This document shows, in pieces, positions 1 to 9,009 of a DNA stretch of 64,000 nucleotides; position 1 is the stretch's first letter; each line of letters starts with the position of its first letter. The DNA comes from Clostridium polyendosporum. Its GTDB lineage: Bacteria > Bacillota > Clostridia > Clostridiales > Clostridiaceae. The stretch covers positions 111,035 through 175,034 of the forward strand of contig NZ_BOPZ01000005.1 in NCBI RefSeq assembly GCF_018332455.1. Reading direction: 5' to 3'. Below the pieces are notes generated by a model. The model was not told the DNA's origin. It searched no databases and saw only the letters and a program-made list of their open reading frames with translations. The position numbers and the translations under genes were made by a program.

Positions 1-143
1 AAAGGGGGATTATTAGCAACTTAGGTTATCTTCCGTCTATTTCTCTTATTTCCCCCATTAAATTGTTAACATCTAAGAATCTGTATATATTGAAAGTTAC
101 CCTACAAATTAATTATATTTATAAAATATAATATATACATAAT

Positions 144-176
144 AAAACTGAGCAGGCATCAAGCCTGCTCAGTTTT
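144..176 (-). terminator. Probable terminator of the methyltransferase/MTHFR gene
   Basis: A perfect 14-bp stem with a 5-nt loop lies about 110 nt after the stop codon of the minus-strand gene. On the minus strand it is followed by TTTTATTAT. It is the same hairpin as repeat copy A, so the repeat may supply the terminator. Confidence 0.55.
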
Positions 177-194
177 AAAAAGATTTCATCTTGT
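144..194 (+). repeat. Two-hairpin intergenic repeat, copy A (right half degenerate)
   Basis: Hairpin 1 is a perfect 14-bp stem (144-157 with 163-176) around the loop ATCAA. It matches the family pattern AGGC-loop-GCCT inside an ACTGA/TCAGT outer stem. The right module (AGATTTCA...TTGT) is recognisable but has lost its pairing. The bases before it (1-140) hold no gene or motif I can support. Confidence 0.6.
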
Positions 195-220
195 TATCAC
201 TCACCTTAAGGTGAGTGATA
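195..220. repeat. Perfect 26-bp palindrome
   Basis: The 13-base half-site TATCACTCACCTT is followed immediately by its exact reverse complement, giving a loopless perfect palindrome. It lies between repeat copy A and the end of the gene at 290. It could be a protein-binding site or a cruciform/hairpin remnant; no family is recognised. Confidence 0.5.
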
Positions 221-289
221 CAATTCTTTATAATCTGCATTTACTTTAAGGGAGTACTTTGCTTTTTAACAAGTTTCGTTATTTACCTA

Positions 290-2068
290 TTACTTAATTT
301 TATTTAATACCTTCATTACCATTTCAATTCTATTAAATGGAGTAATTAAATATATACCATCAACATATTTTTTTATTCTATTTCCAATTTCTACAGCTAA
401 ATTAATACCTACTTCTTCTGCTTCTTCTTTTGTCATGTCCTTATCAAATCTATCAATATAAGTCTGAGGTATATGTATACCTGGTACTTCATTGTTTAAA
501 AATTGGGCATTTCTATAGCTAACTAAAGGCATTAGCCCACCTAATATTTTAATATGTTTTTCTCTTTTCATATTAGATAAATATTCTATTACCTTTTCAT
601 CAAAAATAGGCTGAGTAAGGAAGAATGTTGCTCCTTTTTCTACCTTTTTAAACATTCTAGATAGTTCAATATCTTTATTTCGAACATTTAGATTAAGAGC
701 GCCTCCAATATTTATTTTATCCTCTGCGAAAACCTCTTTATTCATTTCCGATATAAGATCTATCAACTTAAAGGAATTTAAATTAAACACACTTTTAGTA
801 CTTAGTTTACTCTGATCTGAAAGTGGATCACCTGTAACTGCTAAAATATTTCTGATTCCTTCAATATGAGCAGCTAATAAACCAGACCTTATTGCATTCT
901 GATTTTTATCTCTACAACAAATATGTGGCATTGTATCTATTCCAATTTCTCTTTTAATTTTTGCAGCAATCATAATAGAATCTACTCTAACTTTTGACAT
1001 AGGTGAATCTGCTACTGTTATTAAATCTACACCATTTTCTTTAGAGATTTTAGCTCCATGGATAATTTTATCTATGGAAGTATCAAACGGTGGGTCTAAT
1101 TCAACAGCAACCACAAATTCGTTCCTTAAAAGCTTATCTAAGAAAGTATTACTTTTCTTGTCTACTATTACTGCTTCTGCTGTTTCTGTTGGAATATCTA
1201 TATAACCATCCCTTGACTTTACCTTTAATCTATCTACAATCTTTTTTATATGAGAAGGTTTTGTACCACAGCAGCCTCCTATTATTTTAACTCCTAAATT
1301 CTTAATATCTGCCATTATGTCTGCAAAATAATCAGGATTGTTAACATAAACCGTTCTTTCATTTATAAGTTCAGAATATCCAGAGTTCGGCAGTACAGAT
1401 ACAATCTCATTGCTTATATCTAGCTTCTTAAGTATTTTATGTAAATGTGTTGGTCCTGAACCGCAATTAAATCCGTAAGCATCAATACTTCTTAATGATT
1501 TAACTTCATTAACGATTCTATTTACACTAATACCCTTTCTCGTAAATCCATCAGGGGTGATTGCAAATTGAGTTAATATAAAAGCTGAGTTATTCTTTTG
1601 TTTTATATATTCTGAAATTTCCTTTATATAATCTACACTACTAAATGTCTCAAATATGAATATATTAGTACCTAATTCCAAAAATGTATCAACTATAAAC
1701 TTATACTCTTCTAAAACATCTAGGTTATCTTTTTCAAAACTTGCTTCATATATAGGACCAATGCTGGCAGCAACAAATACATCTTTTCCTTCTGCTGCCT
1801 GCTTAGCTATTACATAACCCTTCTCTATCAGTTGTCTTACCTTTTTTCTTGATATACCTAAAGTTATAGTATTAGCTGAGAAAGTATTTGTTCTAATAAG
1901 TTTAGCCCCTGATTCAATGTAATCCATATGAATCCTTTTTATTATTTCTGGCTTATCTATATTGGCAAATTCACAAAAGGATATATTATCTCCTGTTATT
2001 TCCGAATAATATGTTCCCATTGCTCCATCTGTGATTAAAATATTGTTTTTTAAATATTCACGTATCAT
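290..2068 (-). CDS. yitJ: Bifunctional homocysteine S-methyltransferase / methylenetetrahydrofolate reductase
   Basis: 592 aa, two domains. The N-terminal half (about 1-290) is a Pfam S-methyl_trans barrel with the zinc cysteines in place: NCGSG (C202) and GGCCGT (C266, C267). The C-terminal half (about 305-592) is a MetF-type flavin barrel that reduces methylene-THF to methyl-THF. Bacillus YitJ has the same fusion, which suggests that methyl-THF made by one half supports homocysteine methylation by the other. The ATG start has AAGGTGGAG upstream. No SAM riboswitch or T-box is visible in the leader. It appears monocistronic. Confidence 0.9.
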   Translation of the reverse strand: MIREYLKNNILITDGAMGTYYSEITGDNISFCEFANIDKPEIIKRIHMDYIESGAKLIRTNTFSANTITLGISRKKVRQLIEKGYVIAKQAAEGKDVFVAASIGPIYEASFEKDNLDVLEEYKFIVDTFLELGTNIFIFETFSSVDYIKEISEYIKQKNNSAFILTQFAITPDGFTRKGISVNRIVNEVKSLRSIDAYGFNCGSGPTHLHKILKKLDISNEIVSVLPNSGYSELINERTVYVNNPDYFADIMADIKNLGVKIIGGCCGTKPSHIKKIVDRLKVKSRDGYIDIPTETAEAVIVDKKSNTFLDKLLRNEFVVAVELDPPFDTSIDKIIHGAKISKENGVDLITVADSPMSKVRVDSIMIAAKIKREIGIDTMPHICCRDKNQNAIRSGLLAAHIEGIRNILAVTGDPLSDQSKLSTKSVFNLNSFKLIDLISEMNKEVFAEDKINIGGALNLNVRNKDIELSRMFKKVEKGATFFLTQPIFDEKVIEYLSNMKREKHIKILGGLMPLVSYRNAQFLNNEVPGIHIPQTYIDRFDKDMTKEEAEEVGINLAVEIGNRIKKYVDGIYLITPFNRIEMVMKVLNKIK

Positions 2069-2240
2069 GTATTATCTCCACCTTAAAAAAATTAGATAGT
2101 AAACAACATAGATAACATTTTACAATATTCGTATTTATAAGTGAATACTATTTGTAGATTTATAATTAAATATTAATATTCTAAAGCTAGATAGGTATCA
2201 ACATTTCTAGGTTGTAACCATACTTTACCTCATAAGATAA

Positions 2241-2296
2241 TAGGAGCCTATTCAATTTTAGTCAGATTTCACATTGTGAAATGGCAGCATATAAAA
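2241..2296 (+). repeat. Two-hairpin intergenic repeat, copy B
   Basis: Hairpin 1 is shortened to ATAGGAGCCTAT. Hairpin 2 is intact: ATTTCAC (2266-2272) and GTGAAAT (2276-2282), followed by GGCAGCATATAAAAG. The repeat runs straight into the stem of the regulator gene's terminator. Together with that terminator it fills most of the 308-bp space between the two genes. Confidence 0.65.
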
Positions 2297-2321
2297 GAAC
2301 TCACCAAAAATTGATGAGTTC
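2293..2321 (-). terminator. Terminator of the MerR-family regulator gene
   Basis: On the minus strand GAACTCATCAA pairs with TTGGTGAGTTC (one G-U pair), followed by TTTTATA. It starts 56 nt after the stop codon. Confidence 0.8.
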
Positions 2322-2376
2322 CTTCGTATATTAATACTCTATTAAAAGTTATTTAACCCTTAACTATTAAATCTTA

Positions 2377-3141
2377 CTACTTTAGATTATCACAATAATA
2401 TTGTATAGCTTCACTTAAAAACTTAGCTAATCCTAATTTGTATTTATCGATATTAGCAGTAAATCGCTCGTCATAAACATATAACTCTCCAAGCCCTCTG
2501 AAAATCTCAGGAGTACAGTTGTAGAAGCTATCAGTAATATACTGCCTCTTTTCCGCAACAAGTTCTTGTACCTGTGGATCAGAAGGATCTTTATCCATTA
2601 ATACTGCAAGCTTTTTATAGATTTGATCTCCTTTTGCCATTATTCTAGCCCAATCATCTTTTGTATACTTTGAAGTCTTTTTTTCACTTTCCTTATATGC
2701 ATCTGTATTTCCGTATTTTTGCTTTGTCTCCTCAGCGTATTTTTCCTTATGTCTTTCTATTTCAGTCATATCAAATCCATCAAACATTTCCTTCTTATTC
2801 ATTTCTATTCCTCCTTCAATTGATTCTATAGTCTTATCTATTGATTTAATTATCTTTTCAAGTCTCTTCTTTTTTTCTAGCAATAATTCTCTATGAGTTA
2901 TTAATGTCTGTTTTCTATCAAACCTTGGATTATCTAAAATATTCTTTATTTCCTGCAGGTTAAAATCAAGCTCTTTAAAGAATAAAATTTGTTGTAACCT
3001 TTCAAGGTCTCTACCTGCATAAAGTCTGTACCCAGCCTTAGTTACAGATTCTGGTTTTAAAAGACCTATTTGATCATAGTGATGCAGTGTACGTACACTT
3101 ACTCCCACCATATCAGCTACTTCCTTTATTTTGTAAGACAT
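2377..3141 (-). CDS. MerR-family regulator with TipAS drug-binding domain
   Basis: 254 aa. The N-terminus is a MerR winged helix (residues 1-70, YKIKEVADMVGVSVRTLHHYD), then a long dimerisation helix (about 75-112), then a TipAS-type domain (about 120-250) ending YCDNLK. TipA/Mta-like proteins bind hydrophobic or thiopeptide drugs and activate promoters with over-long spacers. The gene's own promoter has exactly that layout, so autoregulation is likely. The ATG start has AAGGAGATG upstream. No efflux pump is adjacent, so the target outside this gene is unknown. Confidence 0.88.
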   Translation of the reverse strand: MSYKIKEVADMVGVSVRTLHHYDQIGLLKPESVTKAGYRLYAGRDLERLQQILFFKELDFNLQEIKNILDNPRFDRKQTLITHRELLLEKKKRLEKIIKSIDKTIESIEGGIEMNKKEMFDGFDMTEIERHKEKYAEETKQKYGNTDAYKESEKKTSKYTKDDWARIMAKGDQIYKKLAVLMDKDPSDPQVQELVAEKRQYITDSFYNCTPEIFRGLGELYVYDERFTANIDKYKLGLAKFLSEAIQYYCDNLK

Positions 3142-3216
3142 AAACGCATCTCCTTTATTACTTATTAGCTCTAAAATACACTTAGGAGTATTTGCTGTTA
3201 TTTATCCTGTAAGTTT

Positions 3217-3247
3217 ATGATAATCTATAACCTAACGTTAGAGTCAA
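3217..3247 (-). promoter_or_regulatory. MerR-type promoter of the TipAS regulator gene (19-bp spacer, dyad)
   Basis: On the minus strand the -35 TTGACT (3242-3247) and -10 TATCAT (3217-3222) are 19 bp apart. The perfect dyad CTAACGTTAG (3232-3241) lies in the spacer directly after the -35. A 19-bp spacer holding an operator dyad is the hallmark of MerR-activated promoters. Confidence 0.75.
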
Positions 3248-3282
3248 TATATTATCTTAAAAATTTTTTACTACTTTTACGT

Positions 3283-3326
3283 ATAAAAAAATAGGATAAA
3301 TAGTTCTCCTGAACTATTCATCCTAT
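3283..3326 (-). terminator. Terminator of the sulfur operon
   Basis: A 16-bp stem (3291-3306 with 3311-3326, one G-U on the minus strand) has a 4-nt loop and is followed on the minus strand by TTTTTTATAC. It lies 20 nt after the cysN stop codon. Confidence 0.85.
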
Positions 3327-3346
3327 TATATATATCTACCCTTATT

Positions 3347-5182
3347 CTAGTACCCTAATAACTCCAGTATAGCCTCAGCCTTCTTATCTGAATTAAATTC
3401 AGCATCATCTATATATACTGATGTTACAGGATATTCTGATCTTTCATATTCAAATGAGCTATCGCTGTCTTCATTAAATGCACCAGCATTTCTTTTTTTG
3501 CATACATCCATTGGAGCATCTACATGAACTTCAACATAAGTATTCTTACCTATTATATTTCTAGCATATTCTCTATCTTCTTTGAATCTGCTTACTGAAG
3601 TTACTATAGTAATTAATCCACTGTCTGCAAAGAGGTTAGCTACTTCTGCTATTCTTCTAGTTTGCTCATGAGCATCTTTCTCTGTAAATGAAAGATCTGA
3701 GCTTAATCCAAATCTGATATTTGAAGAATCAATATAATATACTTTCTTACCTTGTTCAAATAGCTTCTTCTCAAGCTTAACTGCAATCTCATTCTTACCA
3801 CAGCCTGGTATACCAGTAAGCCATACTACTTTACCCTTTTGTCCTAAGCTGTTTTCTCTATCATGTCTAGATACAAGTCTCTTTCTTATTCTTATATTCT
3901 TACTGCTTACCTGCTTTATATCTCTCTTTAATGAATCTTCAACACCTGAAATAATTCCACCACCACTAGTGTCATAATTATCTATGATTACAAATCTTCC
4001 TAAAGATTGGACATCAGCAAATTCATCAAAGCATATAGGATACTTTGTTTTTATTGTAACTTCTGCTACGTCATTTTTCTTTATTGTGTCTGAGTTATCA
4101 CTATTCTTTAGTGAAACTGCATCTATTACTTTATTTATAGAATATACTTCAAACTCCACTTCTTGAGTTGATAGTTTTAACTTGTATTTCTTATCTTTTA
4201 CAAGTGGATTTTTACCAAGCCAGAATACACTTGCATTGAAGAAGTTAGCTACTGTAACAGGAGTTCCTTTATGACATATAACTTCTCCTCTTTTATTGAA
4301 GAATTCATCTTCTACAGTTATACCTACAGACATACCAGCTGATACTTTGTCTGCTTTATCTTTCTCCTGCCAGCTTTCTATGGATTTTACTCTAGTAGTT
4401 TTACCACTTGGGTATATTACTATTTCGTCTCCTGCTTTTAATGTTCCTGACTCTATTCTTCCTGCTATGATTCTTCTGTTGTCAAATTTATATACATCTT
4501 GAATAGGGAATCTAAGAACTCTTTCTTCAATTCCTTTTTCCTTTTCAACTTTGTCCATGCATTCTAATATAGTATCACCGTTATACCAAGGCATATTTTC
4601 TGATCTTGATACCATATTTTCACCATAAAAAGCAGATATAGGTATATACTTTTCAGGGTATACATTTAAATTGTTTAAGAATTCATTAAATTCAACCTGA
4701 AGTTTTTCAAATCTTTCTTGTGAATATTCCACTAAGTCCATTTTATTTACAATTACATATACTTTTCTTATACCTAAAAGAGATAATATATATCCATGTC
4801 TCTTAGTTTGTTCTTGAATACCTTCGTTAGCATCTATTAATAAGAAGGCTGCTTCTGCACTAGCTGCTCCTGAAATCATGTTCTTTAAAAATTCTTTATG
4901 TCCTGGAGCATCTATTATCACATAATCTCTTTTCTTAGTAAAGAATTGAATCATAGTTATATCTATAGTGATACCTTGTTTTTGTTCTTCTTCAAAAGCA
5001 TCTAAAAGATATGCATATTCAAAGGATTTTCCTTTTTCTTGTGATATTTTCTTTACTTTTTCAATAGCTCCTTGTGGAAGTGAATCAGTATCAAAAAGAA
5101 GTCTTCCTATAAGAGTTGATTTTCCGTGATCCACGTGTCCTACTACAACTATATTTAAATTTTCTCTATTGTTATCTTTCAA
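3347..5182 (-). CDS. cysN: Sulfate adenylyltransferase large subunit CysN with C-terminal APS-kinase-like domain
   Basis: 611 aa. Residues 1-440 are an EF-Tu-like GTPase with GHVDHGKST (P-loop), DAPGHKE and NKMD; it drives APS synthesis by CysD. Residues 447-611 are homologous to APS kinase, but the P-loop reads GIPGCGKN, with Asn464 in place of the nucleotide-binding Ser/Thr. The usual DGDNIRHGL is DSSNIRFGL and FISPFR is SVSRFK, so this half is probably not an active kinase. A separate intact cysC begins the same operon. The start is TTG with GGGGGTG six bases ahead. It is the last gene of the operon, 14 nt after cysD. Confidence 0.92.
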   Translation of the reverse strand: MKDNNRENLNIVVVGHVDHGKSTLIGRLLFDTDSLPQGAIEKVKKISQEKGKSFEYAYLLDAFEEEQKQGITIDITMIQFFTKKRDYVIIDAPGHKEFLKNMISGAASAEAAFLLIDANEGIQEQTKRHGYILSLLGIRKVYVIVNKMDLVEYSQERFEKLQVEFNEFLNNLNVYPEKYIPISAFYGENMVSRSENMPWYNGDTILECMDKVEKEKGIEERVLRFPIQDVYKFDNRRIIAGRIESGTLKAGDEIVIYPSGKTTRVKSIESWQEKDKADKVSAGMSVGITVEDEFFNKRGEVICHKGTPVTVANFFNASVFWLGKNPLVKDKKYKLKLSTQEVEFEVYSINKVIDAVSLKNSDNSDTIKKNDVAEVTIKTKYPICFDEFADVQSLGRFVIIDNYDTSGGGIISGVEDSLKRDIKQVSSKNIRIRKRLVSRHDRENSLGQKGKVVWLTGIPGCGKNEIAVKLEKKLFEQGKKVYYIDSSNIRFGLSSDLSFTEKDAHEQTRRIAEVANLFADSGLITIVTSVSRFKEDREYARNIIGKNTYVEVHVDAPMDVCKKRNAGAFNEDSDSSFEYERSEYPVTSVYIDDAEFNSDKKAEAILELLGY

Positions 5183-5196
5183 TCCTTACACCCCCA

Positions 5197-5997
5197 CTAC
5201 ATATATCCGTTCTTTCTAAGTTTTTCTAAAGCGTGAGCATCCTCTTGGTCTTGAGCTCTACCACTTCTTTCAGTTTCTTTAGTATTCTTTAACTCTTGTA
5301 TAATATCGTCAACTGTAGCTGCATTTGATTCTATAGGAGTTGTACATGGAGCACATCCTAAGCTTCTATATCTCTTTCCATTCTTAGAGAAATATAAGTC
5401 AACTACTGGTATGTTTTCTCTTTTAATGTATTCCCATATATCAATTTCTCTCCAGTTTATAATTGGATGAACTCTTATATGGTTACCTTTCTTGAAGTCT
5501 GTCTTAAATTGATCCCATAATTCTGGTGGTTGATCTGTATAATCCCATTCTGACTCTGAATTTCTTTCACTAAAAACTCTTTCCTTAGATCTTGATCCTT
5601 CTTCATCTCTTCTTATACCAACTATAAGACCTTCAAACTTATGATCTTTTACTACTTGTTGAAGTCCCTCAGTTTTTAAAGCCTTACAACAAACTAATCT
5701 TCCTGCATGTGGTCCCATACCTTCTTCTAAAGCTTTTTTATTTGTGTTAACTATTAAATTTAAGTTATAGTCTTTAGCAACTTTATCTCTGAATTCTATC
5801 ATTTCTGGAATCTTAAATGTTGTATCCACGTGAATAAGTGGGAATGGGCAATTTCCAAAAAATGCTTTTTGAGCAAGCCACAACATTACAGTTGAGTCCT
5901 TCCCAATTGACCAAAGCATTCCTAACTTACCAAAATGCTTATATGCTTCTCTCATTATAAATATGCTTTCTGCTTCTAATCTATCTAAGTGATCCAT
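5197..5997 (-). CDS. cysD: Sulfate adenylyltransferase small subunit
   Basis: 266 aa, a PAPS-reductase/PP-loop family nucleotidyltransferase that forms APS from ATP and sulfate together with CysN. The PP-loop appears as SIGKDSTVML; the family motifs VGIRRDEEGSRSKER and RSLGCAPCTTPI are also present. The ATG start follows AGGAGG. It lies between the ABC permease gene (74 nt upstream) and cysN (14 nt downstream), as expected for cytosolic sulfate activation. Confidence 0.95.
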   Translation of the reverse strand: MDHLDRLEAESIFIMREAYKHFGKLGMLWSIGKDSTVMLWLAQKAFFGNCPFPLIHVDTTFKIPEMIEFRDKVAKDYNLNLIVNTNKKALEEGMGPHAGRLVCCKALKTEGLQQVVKDHKFEGLIVGIRRDEEGSRSKERVFSERNSESEWDYTDQPPELWDQFKTDFKKGNHIRVHPIINWREIDIWEYIKRENIPVVDLYFSKNGKRYRSLGCAPCTTPIESNAATVDDIIQELKNTKETERSGRAQDQEDAHALEKLRKNGYM

Positions 5998-6071
5998 GTT
6001 TATGCCTCCTGTTTTAATTATTAATTTCGTTACTCAATAACAACTTTATAAATTAATCTAAAAGATTTTTA

Positions 6072-6866
6072 TTATCTTCTTTCTAGACCCCATTTATATC
6101 TTACATTTTTCTCCAAACTGTCAAATATAAGTTTATCGATAACTAATCCTAATACAACTATTACTATCATTACAGCCATAACTTGATTTATATCTCCAAG
6201 TTCTCTTCCTACCACCAAAACTTGGCCTAAGCCTTTTGTAGCAGATAACATTTCTCCTGACATCAACGCTCTCCATGCAAATGACCAACCTTGTTTCATT
6301 CCTGTAATTATAGTTGGAAGTGAAGCTGGTGCAATTACGCTACCGTACAATCTAACACCTCTTGCTCCCATAGTTCTAGCTGCTTTAAGGTAAATTGGTT
6401 CTACATTTTTTATAGCTGATACTGTAGCCATAGAAACTGCAAATATTGACCCAATTGCTATTACAAATATAATTGCACTCTCATTTAATCCATACCATAA
6501 AATTGCAAAGGGAAGCCAACAAATACTTGGAAGAGTTTGCAACCCTAGGATAAGTGCACTCATGTTTTCATCTATATATTTATACCTAACAATCAAAATA
6601 CCCAAGCTTACTCCTATTACTAAGGATATTGCATATCCTATAATAAGCCTTTTAATACTAGCTACTATAGCAATAGTTATTGTATTATCTTGAAAAAGAG
6701 CTACCAATGTTTTAAAAACATCAATGGGAGAAGGAAAAATATATGGCTTCCATATCTTTAAGTAGTCAACTCCTACCTTATAGACCAATTCCCACATCAT
6801 TATTAGAATCATAAAGAATAGAATCTTTTTCAATACTCCAGTCACTGTCGTATTCAGCCCTTGCAA
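6072..6866 (-). CDS. ABC importer permease, SsuC/TauC-like
   Basis: 264 aa, about six membrane helices, BPD_transp_1 fold. The EAA loop is around ARTMGARGVRLYGSVIAPASLPTI. The family imports sulfonates, taurine, nitrate or related anions; placement between a sulfur ATPase gene and cysD suggests sulfate or a sulfonate. The start is TTG at 6866, inside the ATPase gene (89-nt overlap). It is preceded by AAGGAGGAGG with good spacing, so the unusual start is well supported and implies translational coupling. Confidence 0.88.
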   Translation of the reverse strand: MQGLNTTVTGVLKKILFFMILIMMWELVYKVGVDYLKIWKPYIFPSPIDVFKTLVALFQDNTITIAIVASIKRLIIGYAISLVIGVSLGILIVRYKYIDENMSALILGLQTLPSICWLPFAILWYGLNESAIIFVIAIGSIFAVSMATVSAIKNVEPIYLKAARTMGARGVRLYGSVIAPASLPTIITGMKQGWSFAWRALMSGEMLSATKGLGQVLVVGRELGDINQVMAVMIVIVVLGLVIDKLIFDSLEKNVRYKWGLERR

Positions 6867-7617
6867 CCTTCTCCACCTCCTCCTTAAGCTCCTTCATTAC
6901 TTTGGAAACAAAGTAGTTTAAATCAGCACTATCTAAACTTCTAGGTCTTGCTAATCCTATTTCAAACTCTGCCTTTACTCTTCCTGGATTAGCAGCCATA
7001 ACTATTACTCTATCAGCTAAAAGTACTGCTTCCTCAACATTATGAGTAACAAAGATAATAGTTTTTTTCGTTTCCCACCAAATCTTCTGTAGCTCAATTT
7101 GAAGTATGTTTTTTGTCTGACTGTCTAGTGCCGAAAAAGGTTCATCCATTAGTAATACCTCAGAATCTAATGTTAGTGCTCTTGCTAAAGCAACTCTTTG
7201 CCTCATTCCACCAGACAATTCATGTATATAAGAATTCTCAAATTTAGATAAGTGAACCATTTTCAGATATCGTCTTGCCTTTTCTCTTCTTTCTTCCTTT
7301 GGTACACCTGCTACTTTCATCCCAAACTCCACGTTATCTATGACCTTAAGCCATGGGAATAATGCTGATTCTTGAAACATTACTGCTCTATCTGGTCCTA
7401 CACCCTTTATCGCTTCACCATTTAATAAAACTTTACCTTCTGTTGGTTTCTCAAGACCTGCAATAACATTTAACAAAGTAGATTTTCCACATCCTGATGG
7501 CCCAAGTAAACATATGAATTCACCAGTTTTAAATGAAAGATCAACCCTATCTAAAGTATGAGTGTTCTTATGCCTAGTCATAAATCTCTTACTTATGCCT
7601 TCAATTATCAAACCCAA
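6778..7617 (-). CDS. ABC importer ATP-binding protein, SsuB/TauB-like
   Basis: 279 aa. It has a Walker A (GPSGCGKST), an ABC signature (LSGGMRQRVALARAL), a Walker B (VLLMDEPFSALD) and an H-loop (FVTHNVEEA). It should energise the adjacent permease and binding protein. The start is TTG. A second TTG two codons later has the better-placed AAGGA, so the true start may be 7611. The C-terminal 30 codons overlap the permease gene. Substrate cannot be told from sequence; operon context favours sulfate or sulfonates. Confidence 0.9.
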   Translation of the reverse strand: MGLIIEGISKRFMTRHKNTHTLDRVDLSFKTGEFICLLGPSGCGKSTLLNVIAGLEKPTEGKVLLNGEAIKGVGPDRAVMFQESALFPWLKVIDNVEFGMKVAGVPKEERREKARRYLKMVHLSKFENSYIHELSGGMRQRVALARALTLDSEVLLMDEPFSALDSQTKNILQIELQKIWWETKKTIIFVTHNVEEAVLLADRVIVMAANPGRVKAEFEIGLARPRSLDSADLNYFVSKVMKELKEEVEKVARAEYDSDWSIEKDSILYDSNNDVGIGL

Positions 7618-7645
7618 CTTCCTTCACCCCCTATACAAATATATT

Positions 7646-8674
7646 TTATTGAATTTGCTGCTGTTCTTTCTCTTGCAAAACTTTATTTAATAAATCCAAA
7701 TTTAATAAATTATCAATATTAGGCTGCTGTCTTATATAACCAGCCTTAACGGACAACTGCACCATATCATTTATTGCTTCACTTTCTGGATTATTTGTAA
7801 TAGTAAGTCTCCTAAATGAAGCATCTAACACATCATCAGGTAGAGATTGCTTAGTTAAGTCTACAATCTGCTTATTTACTAGCTTCTTTGCCTCGTCTTG
7901 ATTTTCATTAATATAGTCTGTTAATTTAATATGAGTTCTCAAGAACTTTTCCACAACATCAGGATGATCTCTTAGATACTCTTTTCTTACTACTAAAACA
8001 GTAGTAGAATACTTTCCATCTCGCCAAACCTTATCGAAATCCAGCACTACATTAGCTCCTATTTCTTTAACTAATCTAGCTCCCCATGGTTCTGGAACTA
8101 GAGCAGCATCAATCTCTCCTTGATCCAGTAAAGTCTTAATATCAGAATTATTCGCCTGTACTATATCCACAGTTCCACCTTTAGTTTTATCTTTCAATCC
8201 AGCTTCCTGAATTAAGTTTCTTAAACTTAAATCCTGGGTATTACCATACTGTGGAATAGCTATTTTCTTATCGCTTAACTCTTTAATATCTCTTATTAAT
8301 AATCCTTTTCTAGAAACCAATATTGCTCCTGCATCTGCAGCTCCAGAGATTATTTGAATTTCTCCTTTAGACTTTACGTATCCATTAATAGCAGGACTAG
8401 GTCCTATATATCCGATATCAACTTCTCCTGCTAATAAAGCCTCTAGTTCTGATGAACCTGAGTTAAATTGTTTCCATATAACTTTATTACCTTCACCTAA
8501 AGCTTGTTGAAACACACCCTGTTCTTTTCCAATTAAGGCTTGAGAGTGGGTTAAGTTAGCAAAAAAAGCAACCCTTACAGTTGAGTCTTCACTTTTGTTT
8601 TTAGATGAACATCCCGCAATTAAACCCAAACTAATAACGGTAAGTAAAATGAATACTCCCTTTTTTATCTTCAA
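7646..8674 (-). CDS. ABC importer substrate-binding lipoprotein, SsuA/TauA/NrtA-like
   Basis: 342 aa. A lipoprotein signal peptide ends in the lipobox LIAGC (Cys22), so the mature protein would be tethered outside the membrane. The rest is a periplasmic-binding-protein type II fold of the NMT1/OpuAC-like group, with SRKGLLIRDIKEL and DAALVPEPWGARL typical of SsuA/TauA proteins. The start is TTG with GGGAGGGGAG upstream. It lies 20 nt after the ferredoxin gene and 28 nt before the ATPase gene. Confidence 0.88.
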   Translation of the reverse strand: MKIKKGVFILLTVISLGLIAGCSSKNKSEDSTVRVAFFANLTHSQALIGKEQGVFQQALGEGNKVIWKQFNSGSSELEALLAGEVDIGYIGPSPAINGYVKSKGEIQIISGAADAGAILVSRKGLLIRDIKELSDKKIAIPQYGNTQDLSLRNLIQEAGLKDKTKGGTVDIVQANNSDIKTLLDQGEIDAALVPEPWGARLVKEIGANVVLDFDKVWRDGKYSTTVLVVRKEYLRDHPDVVEKFLRTHIKLTDYINENQDEAKKLVNKQIVDLTKQSLPDDVLDASFRRLTITNNPESEAINDMVQLSVKAGYIRQQPNIDNLLNLDLLNKVLQEKEQQQIQ

Positions 8675-8694
8675 CTACACTCCCCTCCCATTGC

Positions 8695-9009
8695 TTAATA
8701 TTTGTTGGATTCTTTTCTATTTATTTTTAAAACACTCTCATGACCCTCTTTATTGACAATATGCCAATTTAAAAAGTTTTTATCTTTCTTTGTGTATAAG
8801 TACGATCCATTTCCTCCTATGTCTGGTCCTAAATAGTACTTAATAGCTTCAACCCCGCACTCCTTAAGACAAGCTGTGCATCCCCAACAATCTTTTTCGT
8901 ATTTTATGTAAGCCTTATTATCTTTACTTTTATAAATTAAACTTCCGGGACAAACTTCTAAACATTTTCCACAGCCTACGCATTTATTAACATCAATTTT
9001 TATGCTCAT
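8695..9009 (-). CDS. aprB: AprB-like two-cluster ferredoxin, partner of the APS reductase alpha subunit
   Basis: 104 aa, with two [4Fe-4S] motifs: CVGCGKCLEVCP (about residues 10-21) and CWGCTACLKEC (about 41-51). In APS reductases the beta subunit passes electrons to the FAD of AprA. This form is shorter than the roughly 150-aa AprB of sulfate respirers. I chose ATG at 9009 because GGAAGGG lies nine bases ahead; a longer frame from TTG at 9030 has no ribosome binding site. It overlaps the aprA stop by 17 nt, suggesting coupled translation. Confidence 0.8.
   Translation of the reverse strand: MSIKIDVNKCVGCGKCLEVCPGSLIYKSKDNKAYIKYEKDCWGCTACLKECGVEAIKYYLGPDIGGNGSYLYTKKDKNFLNWHIVNKEGHESVLKINRKESNKY

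Noticed and set aside
3..131. Open frame running in from the left window edge
   Set aside because: About 42 codons with no start, no recognisable motif and an equally open frame on the other strand; cannot tell a gene tail from chance.
1090..1290. Plus-strand 66-codon open frame opposite yitJ
   Set aside because: Antisense shadow of a clear gene; leucine-rich, low-complexity translation and no ribosome binding site.
2069..2160. SAM riboswitch or T-box ahead of yitJ
   Set aside because: The leader lacks conserved S-box or T-box elements and is too short before the next repeat.
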